Assembly (NCBI GenBank): GCA_946482595.1
Contig: CAMLSD010000013.1
Coordinates: 1-62,779, forward strand
Direction of reading: 5' to 3'
DNA length: 62,779 bases
Source: an uncultured Comamonadaceae bacterium
GTDB taxonomy: Bacteria; Pseudomonadota; Gammaproteobacteria; Burkholderiales; Burkholderiaceae
Shown: in pieces, positions 17,720-29,366 of the stretch
Position numbering within the stretch: position 1 is the stretch's first letter
Layout of the letters: each line of letters opens with the position of its first letter
Position numbers and translations under genes: made by a program
The notes under the pieces: generated by a model
Seen by the model: the letters and a program-made list of their open reading frames with translations, nothing else
Told to the model about the DNA's origin: nothing
The model's database searches: none

Positions 17720-17971
17720 CGAAGGGGCACGGACGCAGCCGGCATCGGGCTGCGGGGAGTCACGTTGCAGCGCAGCAGCGTACCAGAGGCGCTGCCCGTG
17801 CCGTGCGCGGCGCGCACCGGACGGTGGAGGCACTCGCACTCATGCTCACATTTGTAAACACTCCGGCCAGGGATACCGCTTGCCGGGCTGTCCGCGAGGC
17901 GCAGAATTCCCTGAGGACAGGCCCGTGATACCACGTGCCGTGTCCTGCAGACCCGAGGCTCCCGGACCGTG

Positions 17972-18955
17972 ATGGATCACCCCTGCAATCTGCCCACCGT
18001 GCCACCGCGTCGCAGTTTCGTCACGTGGTCGGCTGCTGCCCTGGCGGCTGCGGCGGGGCTGCTGTCGGGCTGCGCCAGCCAGACGGCCACATTGCGGGCG
18101 CGGCCCGATCCCCGATTGCCGCGCCGCATCGAACTCGATCGCACGCCTTTTGTGCCCCAGGACCAGCGTTTCCTGTGTGCACCGGAGTCGCTGGCCATGG
18201 TGATGCAGGCCGCCGGCTCGCGCATCACGCTCGCCGAGCTGACGCCGGCGTTCGACCAGCGCGGCGCCCAGGGCGCGATGCAGCCCGAGATGCTGGCCGC
18301 TGCACGCCGGCACGGCCTGGTCAGCCATGTGCTGCCGCCTGACCTCACCGAGCTGCTGCGCGAGGTGGCTGACGGCACCCCGGCCGTGGTGCTGCTGAAC
18401 CTGGCCGTGTCGCTGTCGCCCTCCTGGCACCATGCCGTGCTGGTCGGCTATGACCTGGATCGGGAGGAGGTCGTGCTGCGCTCGGGTCGGGAGGCTCGTC
18501 GGGTGATGCCGCTGGCAGCCTTCGAGCAGGCCTGGGTGCGATCGGACCAGTGGGCCATGGTGGTGCTGCCGCCATTTCGTCTGCCGCTCACGCCGGGAGA
18601 GGCCGAAGTGACGCGGTCGACCGTGGCATTCGAGCGGGTGGCCGAGCCGTCGCTCGCGGTGCAGGCCTACCGGGCGGCCCTGGCACGCTGGCCGGCCAGC
18701 CTCACGCTGGCCATGGGCCTGGGCAACAGCCTGCACGCGGCGGGCCGCCGCGAGGATGCCGCGCAGGTGTTCCTGGAGGCAGCGCGTCGCCATCGCAGCG
18801 CGGCCGCCTGGATCAACCACGGTACGGTGGTGCTGGAACTGGGGCGCCCGGCACAAGCCGAAGCCGCGGCCGCCCAGGCGCTCGACCTCGGCGGGGCCTG
18901 GACCGAGCGGGCGCGGGCCTTGCAGCGCCGGGCGATCGAGTTGCGGCCGCGATGA
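17972..18955 (+). CDS. PA2778-family cysteine peptidase lipoprotein (C39-like plus TPR)
   Basis: A 327-residue protein with a lipoprotein signal (LLSGC, lipidated C34), a C39-like papain-fold domain (about 55-195) with catalytic Cys C69 in QRFLCAPESLAMVM and His in SWHHAVLVGYD (153/154), and a C-terminal TPR-like helical region (about 215-325, two A-x-x-L-G repeats). This matches the PA2778 family, normally found next to a small PA2779 membrane protein. No PA2779-like gene is visible beside this copy. The ATG at 17972 follows a GTG, and a GAGG at 17955 is distant. The role is unknown, presumably periplasmic processing. Confidence 0.82.
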   Translation: MDHPCNLPTVPPRRSFVTWSAAALAAAAGLLSGCASQTATLRARPDPRLPRRIELDRTPFVPQDQRFLCAPESLAMVMQAAGSRITLAELTPAFDQRGAQGAMQPEMLAAARRHGLVSHVLPPDLTELLREVADGTPAVVLLNLAVSLSPSWHHAVLVGYDLDREEVVLRSGREARRVMPLAAFEQAWVRSDQWAMVVLPPFRLPLTPGEAEVTRSTVAFERVAEPSLAVQAYRAALARWPASLTLAMGLGNSLHAAGRREDAAQVFLEAARRHRSAAAWINHGTVVLELGRPAQAEAAAAQALDLGGAWTERARALQRRAIELRPR

Positions 18956-18958
18956 ACA

Positions 18959-18981
18959 CCCCGGGGGCGCCGCCCCCGGGG
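18959..18981. terminator. GC-rich hairpin between convergent genes
   Basis: A perfect 10-bp inverted repeat (CCCCGGGGGC at 18959-18968 and its complement at 18972-18981) with a GCC loop. It sits in the 32-bp gap between the stops of the cysteine peptidase gene and the pseudouridine synthase gene. There is no T-tract on either strand, so it may be a pausing or RNA-end-stabilising hairpin rather than a classical terminator. Confidence 0.5.
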
Positions 18982-18987
18982 CCCCGC

Positions 18988-20280
18988 TCAGAACGACTCG
19001 TCGCCCCGCAGGTAGCGCCACTGGCCGGCCGGCAGGTCACCCAGCATCACGCGCCCGATGCGGATGCGCTTGAGGCCCACCACCTTCAGTCCGACCGCCT
19101 CGCACATGCGGCGGATCTGGCGCTTGCGGCCCTCGCGCAGCACGAAGCGCAACTGGTTGTCGTTCTGCCAGCGCACCTGGGCCGGCTTCAGCGGTTTGCC
19201 GTCGAGTTCGAGGCCGTGGTTGAGCTTGTCGAGCAGGGCCTGCGGAAACACCTCGGGCAGCGGCCCGGGGCGGGGGGCCTCGGTGTATTCGACGCGCACG
19301 AGGTATTCCTTGTCGATCTCGGAGTCCTCGCCGATCAGCCGTTTGGCCACCCGGCCGTCCTGCGTGAGCACTAGCAGGCCGACCGAGTCGATGTCCAGGC
19401 GGCCGGCGGGCGCCAGGCTGCGCAGATGCTCGCGCTTGAACTTGATGCCGGTCGGGTCACCGCGCCAGTGGTTGTCGGGGGTCACCAGCACGATGGCGGG
19501 CTCATGACCGTCTTCGGCCTGGCCGCTCACGTAGCCGACCGGCTTGTTGAGCAGGATCGTGACCTGGCGGGCCTGCATCGCGTGGGCGGCGGGATCGACG
19601 GTGATCGTCTGGTCCGGGCGCACCCGGCTGCCCAGCTCGGCGATCACCTCACCGTCGACCCGCACCCAGCCGCGGGCGATCCATTCGTCGGCTTCGCGTC
19701 GCGATGCCAGGCCCAGCTCACCCATGCGCTTGGACAGGCGCATGCGGCCGTCGTCTTCTTCGCGCGGCTGCGGCGGTGCGGCCTCGGGGGGCGGGGTGAC
19801 CGATGGCGCGGCGGTCGGGCGGGCGGCGGGTCGGGCCGCGGGGCGGGTGGTGGGGCGCGTGCGGTCGCGAGCCGGCGCCGGCTCGCCTGCCAGCGCAGCC
19901 AGTGCGGCCCGGGTGGCTTCGGCCGGGCTGGCCGCGCGCGGCGCGGCGGGACGAGCCGCTGCCGGGCGCTTCTTCTGAGGGGCGCCGGGACCGCGGGGCG
20001 GTGGCCCTGCATCGGCCCGCGGGCCGCGCGGATCGTCGCGCTTGCGTTCGGTCCGTGGCGGGCGGGCGGGATCGGCGTGCTGCTTGCGGGGGGGGTCGGC
20101 CGGGCCTTGTCGGGCCTGCTCAGCCTGCTCGGCCTGCCGCTGCCGCGCCTGTTCCGCCTCGGCGGCGCTGGGCCGATGGCGCGGGGCGGAGCCTGCCCCG
20201 CGCACGGGGGGACGGCGCCGCTCGTCGGAGCGTGCGGCGGGCTTGGCCTTGGGCAGGGAAATCTTGGGACGGTCGGTCAT
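18988..20280 (-). CDS. RsuA/RluB/RluF-family pseudouridine synthase with long basic N-terminal extension
   Basis: A 430-residue protein. Residues 180-225 form an S4 RNA-binding domain ([21 protein letters not shown]), followed by the synthase domain with [11 protein letters not shown] and the catalytic Asp D296 in the GRLD motif, ending in [17 protein letters not shown]...[10 protein letters not shown]. It isomerises a uridine in rRNA. The NHWRGD segment after the KPVGYVSG motif and the closing YLRGDESF are closest in feel to RluF-type enzymes, but the exact target site is not assigned. Residues 1-178 are a low-complexity Ala/Pro/Arg-rich tail, far longer than in enterobacterial homologues. 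Start: the ATG at 20280, although a GTG at 20313 is open. Confidence 0.88.
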   Translation of the reverse strand: MTDRPKISLPKAKPAARSDERRRPPVRGAGSAPRHRPSAAEAEQARQRQAEQAEQARQGPADPPRKQHADPARPPRTERKRDDPRGPRADAGPPPRGPGAPQKKRPAAARPAAPRAASPAEATRAALAALAGEPAPARDRTRPTTRPAARPAARPTAAPSVTPPPEAAPPQPREEDDGRMRLSKRMGELGLASRREADEWIARGWVRVDGEVIAELGSRVRPDQTITVDPAAHAMQARQVTILLNKPVGYVSGQAEDGHEPAIVLVTPDNHWRGDPTGIKFKREHLRSLAPAGRLDIDSVGLLVLTQDGRVAKRLIGEDSEIDKEYLVRVEYTEAPRPGPLPEVFPQALLDKLNHGLELDGKPLKPAQVRWQNDNQLRFVLREGRKRQIRRMCEAVGLKVVGLKRIRIGRVMLGDLPAGQWRYLRGDESF

Positions 20281-20334
20281 GGTGTGAGGGCGGGTCAGCC
20301 CCGATTGGACCACGACACCAGCGCATCGGCGTGG

Positions 20335-21189
20335 TCAGCGCAGGCTCAGGCCGAACAGGTCCCGGATGGCACTGCGGTATTGCGACTGACCGAGCGAGTT
20401 GGTGTTGTGGTGTGAACCGCCTTCCACCTGGACCCAGCGCTTGGGCCCGGGCGCCTTTTCATAGAGGGCACGCCCCAGCTCGGGGCGGATCAGCCGGTCT
20501 TCGGAGCCGTGCACCACCAGCACCGGGACCTTCACGCGTTCGATGCGTGCCGCGGCCTCGAAACGCTGGGTGATCAGGCCGCCCACCGGCAACCATCCCC
20601 ACTTGAAGGTGCTCACCACATCGCGGATGGACGGGAAGGTGCCTTCGACGATCAGGCCCTGGGCATCGTTCACTTCGGACGCCAGGTGCACCGCGATCGC
20701 GCCACCCAGCGAATGGCCGAAGATGTAGCGCGGGCGCTGCGGATGCTGCGTCGCGAGCCAGTCCCAGGCCGCACGGGCGTCTTCATAGGCCATCGCCTCG
20801 GAGGGCAGGGTGTCGGTGCTGCGGCCGAAGCCGCGGTAGTCGACCGCCAGCACGCTGAAGCCCAGCTCCTGCATGCGCCGGATGCGTGGCGCACTGCCGC
20901 GCACGTCCCAGCGCGCACCGTGCAGGTAGAGCATCACGGGCGCACGCGGGTCGGCATGGGGATGCCACAGTCCATGCAGCCGGGCCGGCTCGCCGGTCTC
21001 GCGCGACTGGAACTCGATCCAGACGTCGTGCATGCCTTCAGCCGCCTGCACGCCGCCCCACCAGGTGTCCTTGCTCGGCTGGAAGATCCATTGCCGCTGG
21101 CGCGTGTCGAGGACCGAACACCCTGCGACCAGTCCGATGGACAGTGCGACGAGCAGGGCATACCGCAGGAGCTGGCGAAGGCGTGACAT
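20335..21189 (-). CDS. Alpha/beta hydrolase lipoprotein
   Basis: A 284-residue hydrolase with a lipoprotein signal peptide (RYALLVALSIGLVAGC, lipid-accepting C24) and then an alpha/beta-hydrolase fold: MLYLHGARWD oxyanion region, VDYRGFGRS, the nucleophile S160 in GHSLGG, an acid in HGSEDRLI and a catalytic His in GGSHHN. It resembles the BEM46/FrsA-like 'alpha/beta fold hydrolase' proteins; the substrate is unknown, and location is the periplasmic face of a membrane. The start at 21189 is chosen because it places the signal peptide correctly; upstream codons to 21297 are not plausible. Confidence 0.85.
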   Translation of the reverse strand: MSRLRQLLRYALLVALSIGLVAGCSVLDTRQRQWIFQPSKDTWWGGVQAAEGMHDVWIEFQSRETGEPARLHGLWHPHADPRAPVMLYLHGARWDVRGSAPRIRRMQELGFSVLAVDYRGFGRSTDTLPSEAMAYEDARAAWDWLATQHPQRPRYIFGHSLGGAIAVHLASEVNDAQGLIVEGTFPSIRDVVSTFKWGWLPVGGLITQRFEAAARIERVKVPVLVVHGSEDRLIRPELGRALYEKAPGPKRWVQVEGGSHHNTNSLGQSQYRSAIRDLFGLSLR

Positions 21190-21221
21190 GAGGTTCACCG
21201 ATCGCCGCGCCCCGGAAAAGT

Positions 21222-23180
21222 TCACCGGCCCCGCATGAACAGCCCGTCCAGCTCGCGCAGCGTGAGCTGGCGCCAGGTGGGTCGGCCGTGATTGCACTGG
21301 TCGGCGCGTTCGGTGGCTTCCATGTCGCGCAGCAGCGCGTTCATCTCGTCGATCGTGAGCCGGCGGTTGGCGCGGACCGCACCGTGGCAGGCCATGGTCG
21401 CCAGCAGTTCGTGCTGGGCACGCTGGATCACGTTGCTCGCGTCGTACTGGCTCAGTTCGGCCAGCACGCTGCGCGCCAGCTCGACGACGTCGGCACCGGC
21501 CAGCGCGGCCGGGCGCGAACGCACCGCCAGGGTGCCCGGCGACAGGGGCGTGACCTCGATGCCCAGCGTCACCAGCGTGGCTTCGTGGGCCTGGGCGGCC
21601 GCCACTTCCTGGGGGGTGGCGGCAAAGGTCGCCGGGATCAGCAGGGGCTGGGACTCGATCGCCACGCCTGCGCCATTGTGGTCCTCACGCGCCGCGAGGT
21701 GCTGCTTGAGGCGTTCGTAGACGATGCGCTCGTGCGCGGCATGCATGTCGACCACCACCAGGCCGTGGGCGTTTTCGGCCAGCACGTAGATGCCGCCGAT
21801 CTGGGCGATCGCCCGGCCCAGCGGCCATTCCTGCGCATCCCAGTCGATGGCCGGCGTGGCCGTCGGGCGCAGGCCCGACAGGTCGGCGGGCACATCGGAG
21901 GGCGGCGTGGAGAGCAGGTCAGACGCCACCGCGCCGGCTGCTGCGGCGCTGCCGGGAGGCCAGGCGGGCACACCCTCGCGGACCTGCAGCGCCGCGAGCT
22001 GCTGCAGCGCCAGGCTGCCCTGCACCGGCGGCGGGGCAGCCCAGCGGGCCGGCGAGGGGGCTGGCCAGCCACCGCTGCCGTCGGGCCGTGCCCCCGCGGA
22101 GGCGGCGCCCGGGGCGGCCGCCCAGCCCAGCGGCGCGGCGCCGGCGCCGTCAGCGGTGGCGCGTGACAGCGCCAGGGCGTCCTCGACAGCCCGGCGCGCA
22201 GCCTGGTGGACTTCACGCGAGTCGCGGAAGCGCACCTCGATCTTGGTCGGGTGCACGTTCACATCGACCCGGTCCGGCGCGATCTCGACAAACAGCACAT
22301 AGGCCGGCTGGCGCGCGCCGTGCAGCACGTCTTCATAGGCCGAGCGGATGCCGTGGCCCAGCAGCCGGTCACGCACATAGCGCCCGTTCACATAGCAGTA
22401 CTGCAGGTCGGTGCGGGCACGTGCGGCATCGGGCAGGCCCGCGCGGCCGCTCAGGTGCATCGGGCCGATGCGGGCGTCGATCGGGCGGCTCTGGGTGATG
22501 AAGTCCTCGCCGAGCACGTCGCGCAGGCGCTGCTCCAGGTTGGCTCGGCGCCATTGTTCGACCAGGCGGCCCTCATGCCAGATCGCAAACGAGACATCGG
22601 GCCGCGCCAGTGCATGCCGTCGCACGGCCTCGATGCAGTGCGCCAGCTCGGTGGCGTCAGTCTTCAGGAACTTGCGCCGTGCCGGGGTGCTGAAAAAGAG
22701 CTCGCGCACCTCGACGCTCGTGCCCACACCGCGCGCGGCGGGCCCGAGTTCGCCCGAGCGGGCATCGAGCCGGTAGCCGTGGGCCGATTCGGCGGTGCGG
22801 CTGGCCAGCGCCACCTCGGCCACCGACGCGATGGCCGCCAGCGCCTCACCACGAAAGCCCATGGTGCTCACGCCGTCGAGTTCGGCCAGTGTCGCGATCT
22901 TGCTCGTGGCATGGCGCCGCAGTGCCATCGGCAGTTCTTCGGCGGTGATGCCGCAGCCGTTGTCCTCGACCACGATCGAGCGCACGCCACCGGCCAGCAG
23001 CTTGACGCCGATCTCGGTGGCGCCGGCATCCAGCGCGTTGTCGACCAGCTCGCGCACCACCGAGGCCGGACGCTCGACCACCTCGCCGGCAGCGATCTGG
23101 CTGATCAGCTCGTCGGGCAGGTCCCGGATCGGGCGGCGATCGCGCTGCGGCAGCGGGCGGGTGGCGGGTACATCTTGCAT
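21222..23180 (-). CDS. mutL: DNA mismatch repair protein MutL
   Basis: A 652-residue MutL. The N-terminal GHKL ATPase shows the general base in RELVDNALDAG (E44), EDNGCGI (72-78) and TMGFRGEAL (106-114). A Pro/Ala linker (about 350-470) leads to the dimerisation domain. The C-terminus holds an endonuclease-type metal motif, DMHAAHERIVYE (matching DQHA-x2-E-x4-E with Q replaced by M), plus MACHGAVRANRRL and CNHGRP. It should therefore nick DNA itself, as in bacteria lacking MutH. TACAAT lies 7 nt before the ATG at 23180 with no Shine-Dalgarno sequence. It works with MutS, encoded 28 kb away. Confidence 0.97.
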   Translation of the reverse strand: MQDVPATRPLPQRDRRPIRDLPDELISQIAAGEVVERPASVVRELVDNALDAGATEIGVKLLAGGVRSIVVEDNGCGITAEELPMALRRHATSKIATLAELDGVSTMGFRGEALAAIASVAEVALASRTAESAHGYRLDARSGELGPAARGVGTSVEVRELFFSTPARRKFLKTDATELAHCIEAVRRHALARPDVSFAIWHEGRLVEQWRRANLEQRLRDVLGEDFITQSRPIDARIGPMHLSGRAGLPDAARARTDLQYCYVNGRYVRDRLLGHGIRSAYEDVLHGARQPAYVLFVEIAPDRVDVNVHPTKIEVRFRDSREVHQAARRAVEDALALSRATADGAGAAPLGWAAAPGAASAGARPDGSGGWPAPSPARWAAPPPVQGSLALQQLAALQVREGVPAWPPGSAAAAGAVASDLLSTPPSDVPADLSGLRPTATPAIDWDAQEWPLGRAIAQIGGIYVLAENAHGLVVVDMHAAHERIVYERLKQHLAAREDHNGAGVAIESQPLLIPATFAATPQEVAAAQAHEATLVTLGIEVTPLSPGTLAVRSRPAALAGADVVELARSVLAELSQYDASNVIQRAQHELLATMACHGAVRANRRLTIDEMNALLRDMEATERADQCNHGRPTWRQLTLRELDGLFMRGR

Positions 23181-23187
23181 GGGCGCG

Positions 23188-23263
23188 ATTGTAGGAGGGG
23201 CCGGCCGATCAGCCCGCAGCCCCGTCCGGGCATCCGGGCCGAGCCCGCCGGCGCAGAGATAAT
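23188..23263. promoter_or_regulatory. Divergent mutL / dedA promoter region
   Basis: The 91-bp gap between the mutL and dedA start codons holds TACAAT on the minus strand (23193-23188, spacer 7 nt to the mutL ATG) and GATAAT on the plus strand (23258-23263, spacer 8 nt to the dedA ATG). Neither gene has a Shine-Dalgarno sequence. If both hexamers are -10 boxes, both mRNAs begin at or within two bases of their ATG. No clear -35 elements are seen. Confidence 0.45.
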
Positions 23264-23271
23264 GGCGCCCC

Positions 23272-23913
23272 ATGGAAATCGCAAGCTTTCTGATCGACTT
23301 CATCCTGCACGTGGATGTGCACCTGGCCAACTTCGTGCAGAACTACGGCACCTGGGTCTATGCCCTGCTGTTTGCGATCATCTTCGTCGAGACCGGCCTG
23401 GTGGTGATGCCCTTCCTGCCGGGCGATTCGCTGCTGTTCGTGGTGGGGGCCCTGTGTGCCGCTGGCGCGATGAACCTGCCGCTGGTGATGGTGCTGTTGC
23501 TGATCGCCGCCATCCTGGGCGACCAGGTCAACTACCAGATCGGGCGCTACTTCGGCCCCAAGGTGTTCAAGTGGGAGCATTCGCGCTTCTTCAACCGCCA
23601 CGCTTTCAACCAGGCCCACGCCTTCTACGAGCGCCATGGCGGCATCACGATCATCCTCGCGCGCTTCATGCCCTTCATCCGCACCTTTGCGCCCTTCGTG
23701 GCCGGCGTGGCCGAGATGACACGCTCGCGTTTCACCTTCTACAACGTGGTCGGTGCCGTGCTGTGGGTGGTGGGCATCACGCTGGCGGGCTACCTGTTCG
23801 GCAACATTCCGCTGGTGAAGGAGCACCTGGACAAGATCATCTGGGCCCTGATCATCGTGCCGGGGCTGATCGCGATCTTCGGCGCCTGGAAGACCCGCCG
23901 CGCGTCGGCCTGA
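23272..23913 (+). CDS. DedA-family membrane protein
   Basis: A 213-residue inner-membrane protein of the DedA/SNARE-associated family. It has the FVETGLVVMPFLPGDSLLF motif, a GDQVNYQIGRYFGPKVF segment, and the family-defining basic region GGITIILARFMPFIRTFAPFVAG. DedA proteins are thought to be lipid (undecaprenyl-phosphate or phosphatidylethanolamine) flippases or otherwise maintain membrane proton-motive force. The gene starts divergently from mutL and is followed 13 bp later by the SNF2 gene, so the two are likely co-transcribed. Confidence 0.92.
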   Translation: MEIASFLIDFILHVDVHLANFVQNYGTWVYALLFAIIFVETGLVVMPFLPGDSLLFVVGALCAAGAMNLPLVMVLLLIAAILGDQVNYQIGRYFGPKVFKWEHSRFFNRHAFNQAHAFYERHGGITIILARFMPFIRTFAPFVAGVAEMTRSRFTFYNVVGAVLWVVGITLAGYLFGNIPLVKEHLDKIIWALIIVPGLIAIFGAWKTRRASA

Positions 23914-23926
23914 GGCTGGGCCGGCC

Positions 23927-27551
<3,625 letters not shown>

Positions 27552-27559
<8 letters not shown>

Positions 27560-28934
27560 GCACCCGCCCCGAGACAATGCGCGGCACCTTGCCGCTGCGG
27601 CCCCGGCTGCAGGCCTGCACGGTGAGCGTGTCCAGGTGGGCCCGTGGCAAGCCCTGCAGCGCCAGGAAGGCGCGCAATGCCGCGGTGGCGCGTTGTGCGT
27701 CGTCAGCCGTGCCGGCCACGCGCAGTTCGAGGGCGGTGTCGCCGCGCTGCACGAGCTGGAAGTCGAACACGCCGGCGTGCTCCTCCAGCACGGTCGTGAT
27801 CGCCAGGGGCAGCAGGTACACGGGCTTGCGGCGCGGGCCGCGCAGCGCGATCGCATCGTCGGTGCGCCCTTCCACCTCGATGACCGGCAGCGACGAACCG
27901 CAGGCACATGGTGTGGCCTGCAGGGTCACGCGGTCGCCCAGGTCGTAGCGAATCAGCGGCTGCACATGGTTGGCGAGGTTGGTGAGCAGGCAGGTGTGGC
28001 CGGGCTCTCCAGGTGGCACGGCGCGGCCCTGCGCATCGACACTTTCGAGGATCAGCCAGTCGCTGTTCAGATGCAGCCGCCCCGCGCGGCATTCGTTCGC
28101 CATGGCAAGGAACTCGGACGCGCCGTAGCTGTTGGCCACCGGGCAGCCGAAGGCACCCGATACACGCTGGCGCATGAGCGGCGTGAGGGTCTCGCCGCCG
28201 GTCCACACCTCCGACAGCTTGAGCGTCAGTGCGCCGGCCTGCGCCTGCAGCGCCAGCATCCAGGCGGCGGTGGGGTAGGTGGCCAGGATCGTGGGCTGGA
28301 ACGCATTGAGCTGCGCCACCAGTTCGGGCGTGGGCGTCAGGAAGGAAAAGCCCCGCAGGCCGTGCGACAGAGCAGGCTGTTCGCGGCGCAGCCGCTCGAC
28401 CGACACGGTGCTGGCGAAATGCCCCGTGGTGGCGCCGACAAACGCGATGCGCTCGGCCAGGTAGAGCGGGTCCCACAGGCGGCGCCACGGCTGCAGCGGC
28501 GGGCGGCGCAGACCTTCCAGCGCGTCGTAGACCGCCATCGCGTGGGCATCCTGCACGAAGATGCCCGGCTCGCCGGTGCTGCCCGAGCTCTCCCAGACCG
28601 TGCAGCCGGCATGCCAGGGCCGCCCGATGGCCTTCGGGTCGGCGATGAAACGGCAGGCATCGTCCAGCCGCAGGGCAGGTTCGGTGACCCAGTCGTTGAA
28701 GCGGTGCATCAGCTCGGACTTGCGCATCACCGGCAACTCATGCAGCTCATGCAGCGCGGGCAGGCGGCCGCTGCGTGTGGCGATCAGCGGCCGGTACAGC
28801 GCGCTGCGGCTGGCGGCCTGCAGCAACTCGCGCCAGCGCGTGTCACGCCGCCGCTCGATCGCCGCCGCCGTGTCTCGGCCTGCGGCCAGCACATCCAGCG
28901 CGATGGCGCCGGCGGTCCAGGCGTTCACGGCCAC
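27552..28934 (-). CDS. PaaK-like phenylacetate-CoA ligase family protein
   Basis: A roughly 460-residue AMP-forming ligase homologue of the PaaK/CapK type. The core shows ESSGSTGEPGIFV (P-loop-like), WTGGETLTPLMRQRV, NSYGASEF, YDLGDRV and the ACGSSLPVIEVEGRTDD region, then a C-terminal lid. These enzymes adenylate a carboxylic acid and may transfer it to CoA; the substrate here is not evident. The start is uncertain: a GTG at 28934 (or 28928) is the first in-frame start after the CBS gene, giving a 25-bp gap, and no ATG is available. It is the third gene of the PEP synthase-CBS-ligase run. Confidence 0.8.
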
Positions 28935-28959
28935 GGCGCCATGCAGCCCCGGGAGCGAG

Positions 28960-29364
28960 TCATGCCCGGCCCGCCGCCGCGGGGGGCAACGCCAGCGTGG
29001 CCACGAAGTCGAGCGACGACACCACCCCGTCGATGCGGCCCGGCGCATCGGCCACCACCACATGGTGCACCTGCCGCTCGACCATCAGGCGGGCCACGGC
29101 CTCCATCGGCGTGTCAGGCGACACCACCAGCGGGCGGTAGCTGCACACCTGCCAGGCCGTGGGGATGGCACCGTCGACCTGGCGTGCGCGGGCCTGCAGC
29201 AGGTCGCTCTGGCTGATCACGCCGACGACCGCGTGCGTCTCGTCCAGCACCGGCACCCAATGCAGGTGCCGGGACTCGAGCAGCGCGGCCACGTCCTCGA
29301 TCGTGTCGTCGATCCCCACGGTGTGGACATGGCGGGTCATCAGGCTGGAGATCGGTCGGCTCAT
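28960..29364 (-). CDS. Two-CBS-domain protein
   Basis: A 134-residue protein made of two CBS motifs: the first around residues 5-60 (PISSLMTRHVHTVGIDDTIEDVA...GVISQSDLL), the second around 75-125 (PLVVSPDTPMEAVARLM...DGVVSSLDFVA). Such pairs bind adenosine nucleotides and regulate partner proteins. Two ATGs occur in tandem (29367 and 29364); the second is better spaced (7 nt) from the AAGGAG ribosome binding site. The upstream PEP synthase stop overlaps this start region (TGATGATG), so the CBS protein is probably made in step with the synthase and may regulate it by adenylate charge. Confidence 0.85.
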   Translation of the reverse strand: MSRPISSLMTRHVHTVGIDDTIEDVAALLESRHLHWVPVLDETHAVVGVISQSDLLQARARQVDGAIPTAWQVCSYRPLVVSPDTPMEAVARLMVERQVHHVVVADAPGRIDGVVSSLDFVATLALPPAAAGRA

Positions 29365-29366
29365 CA

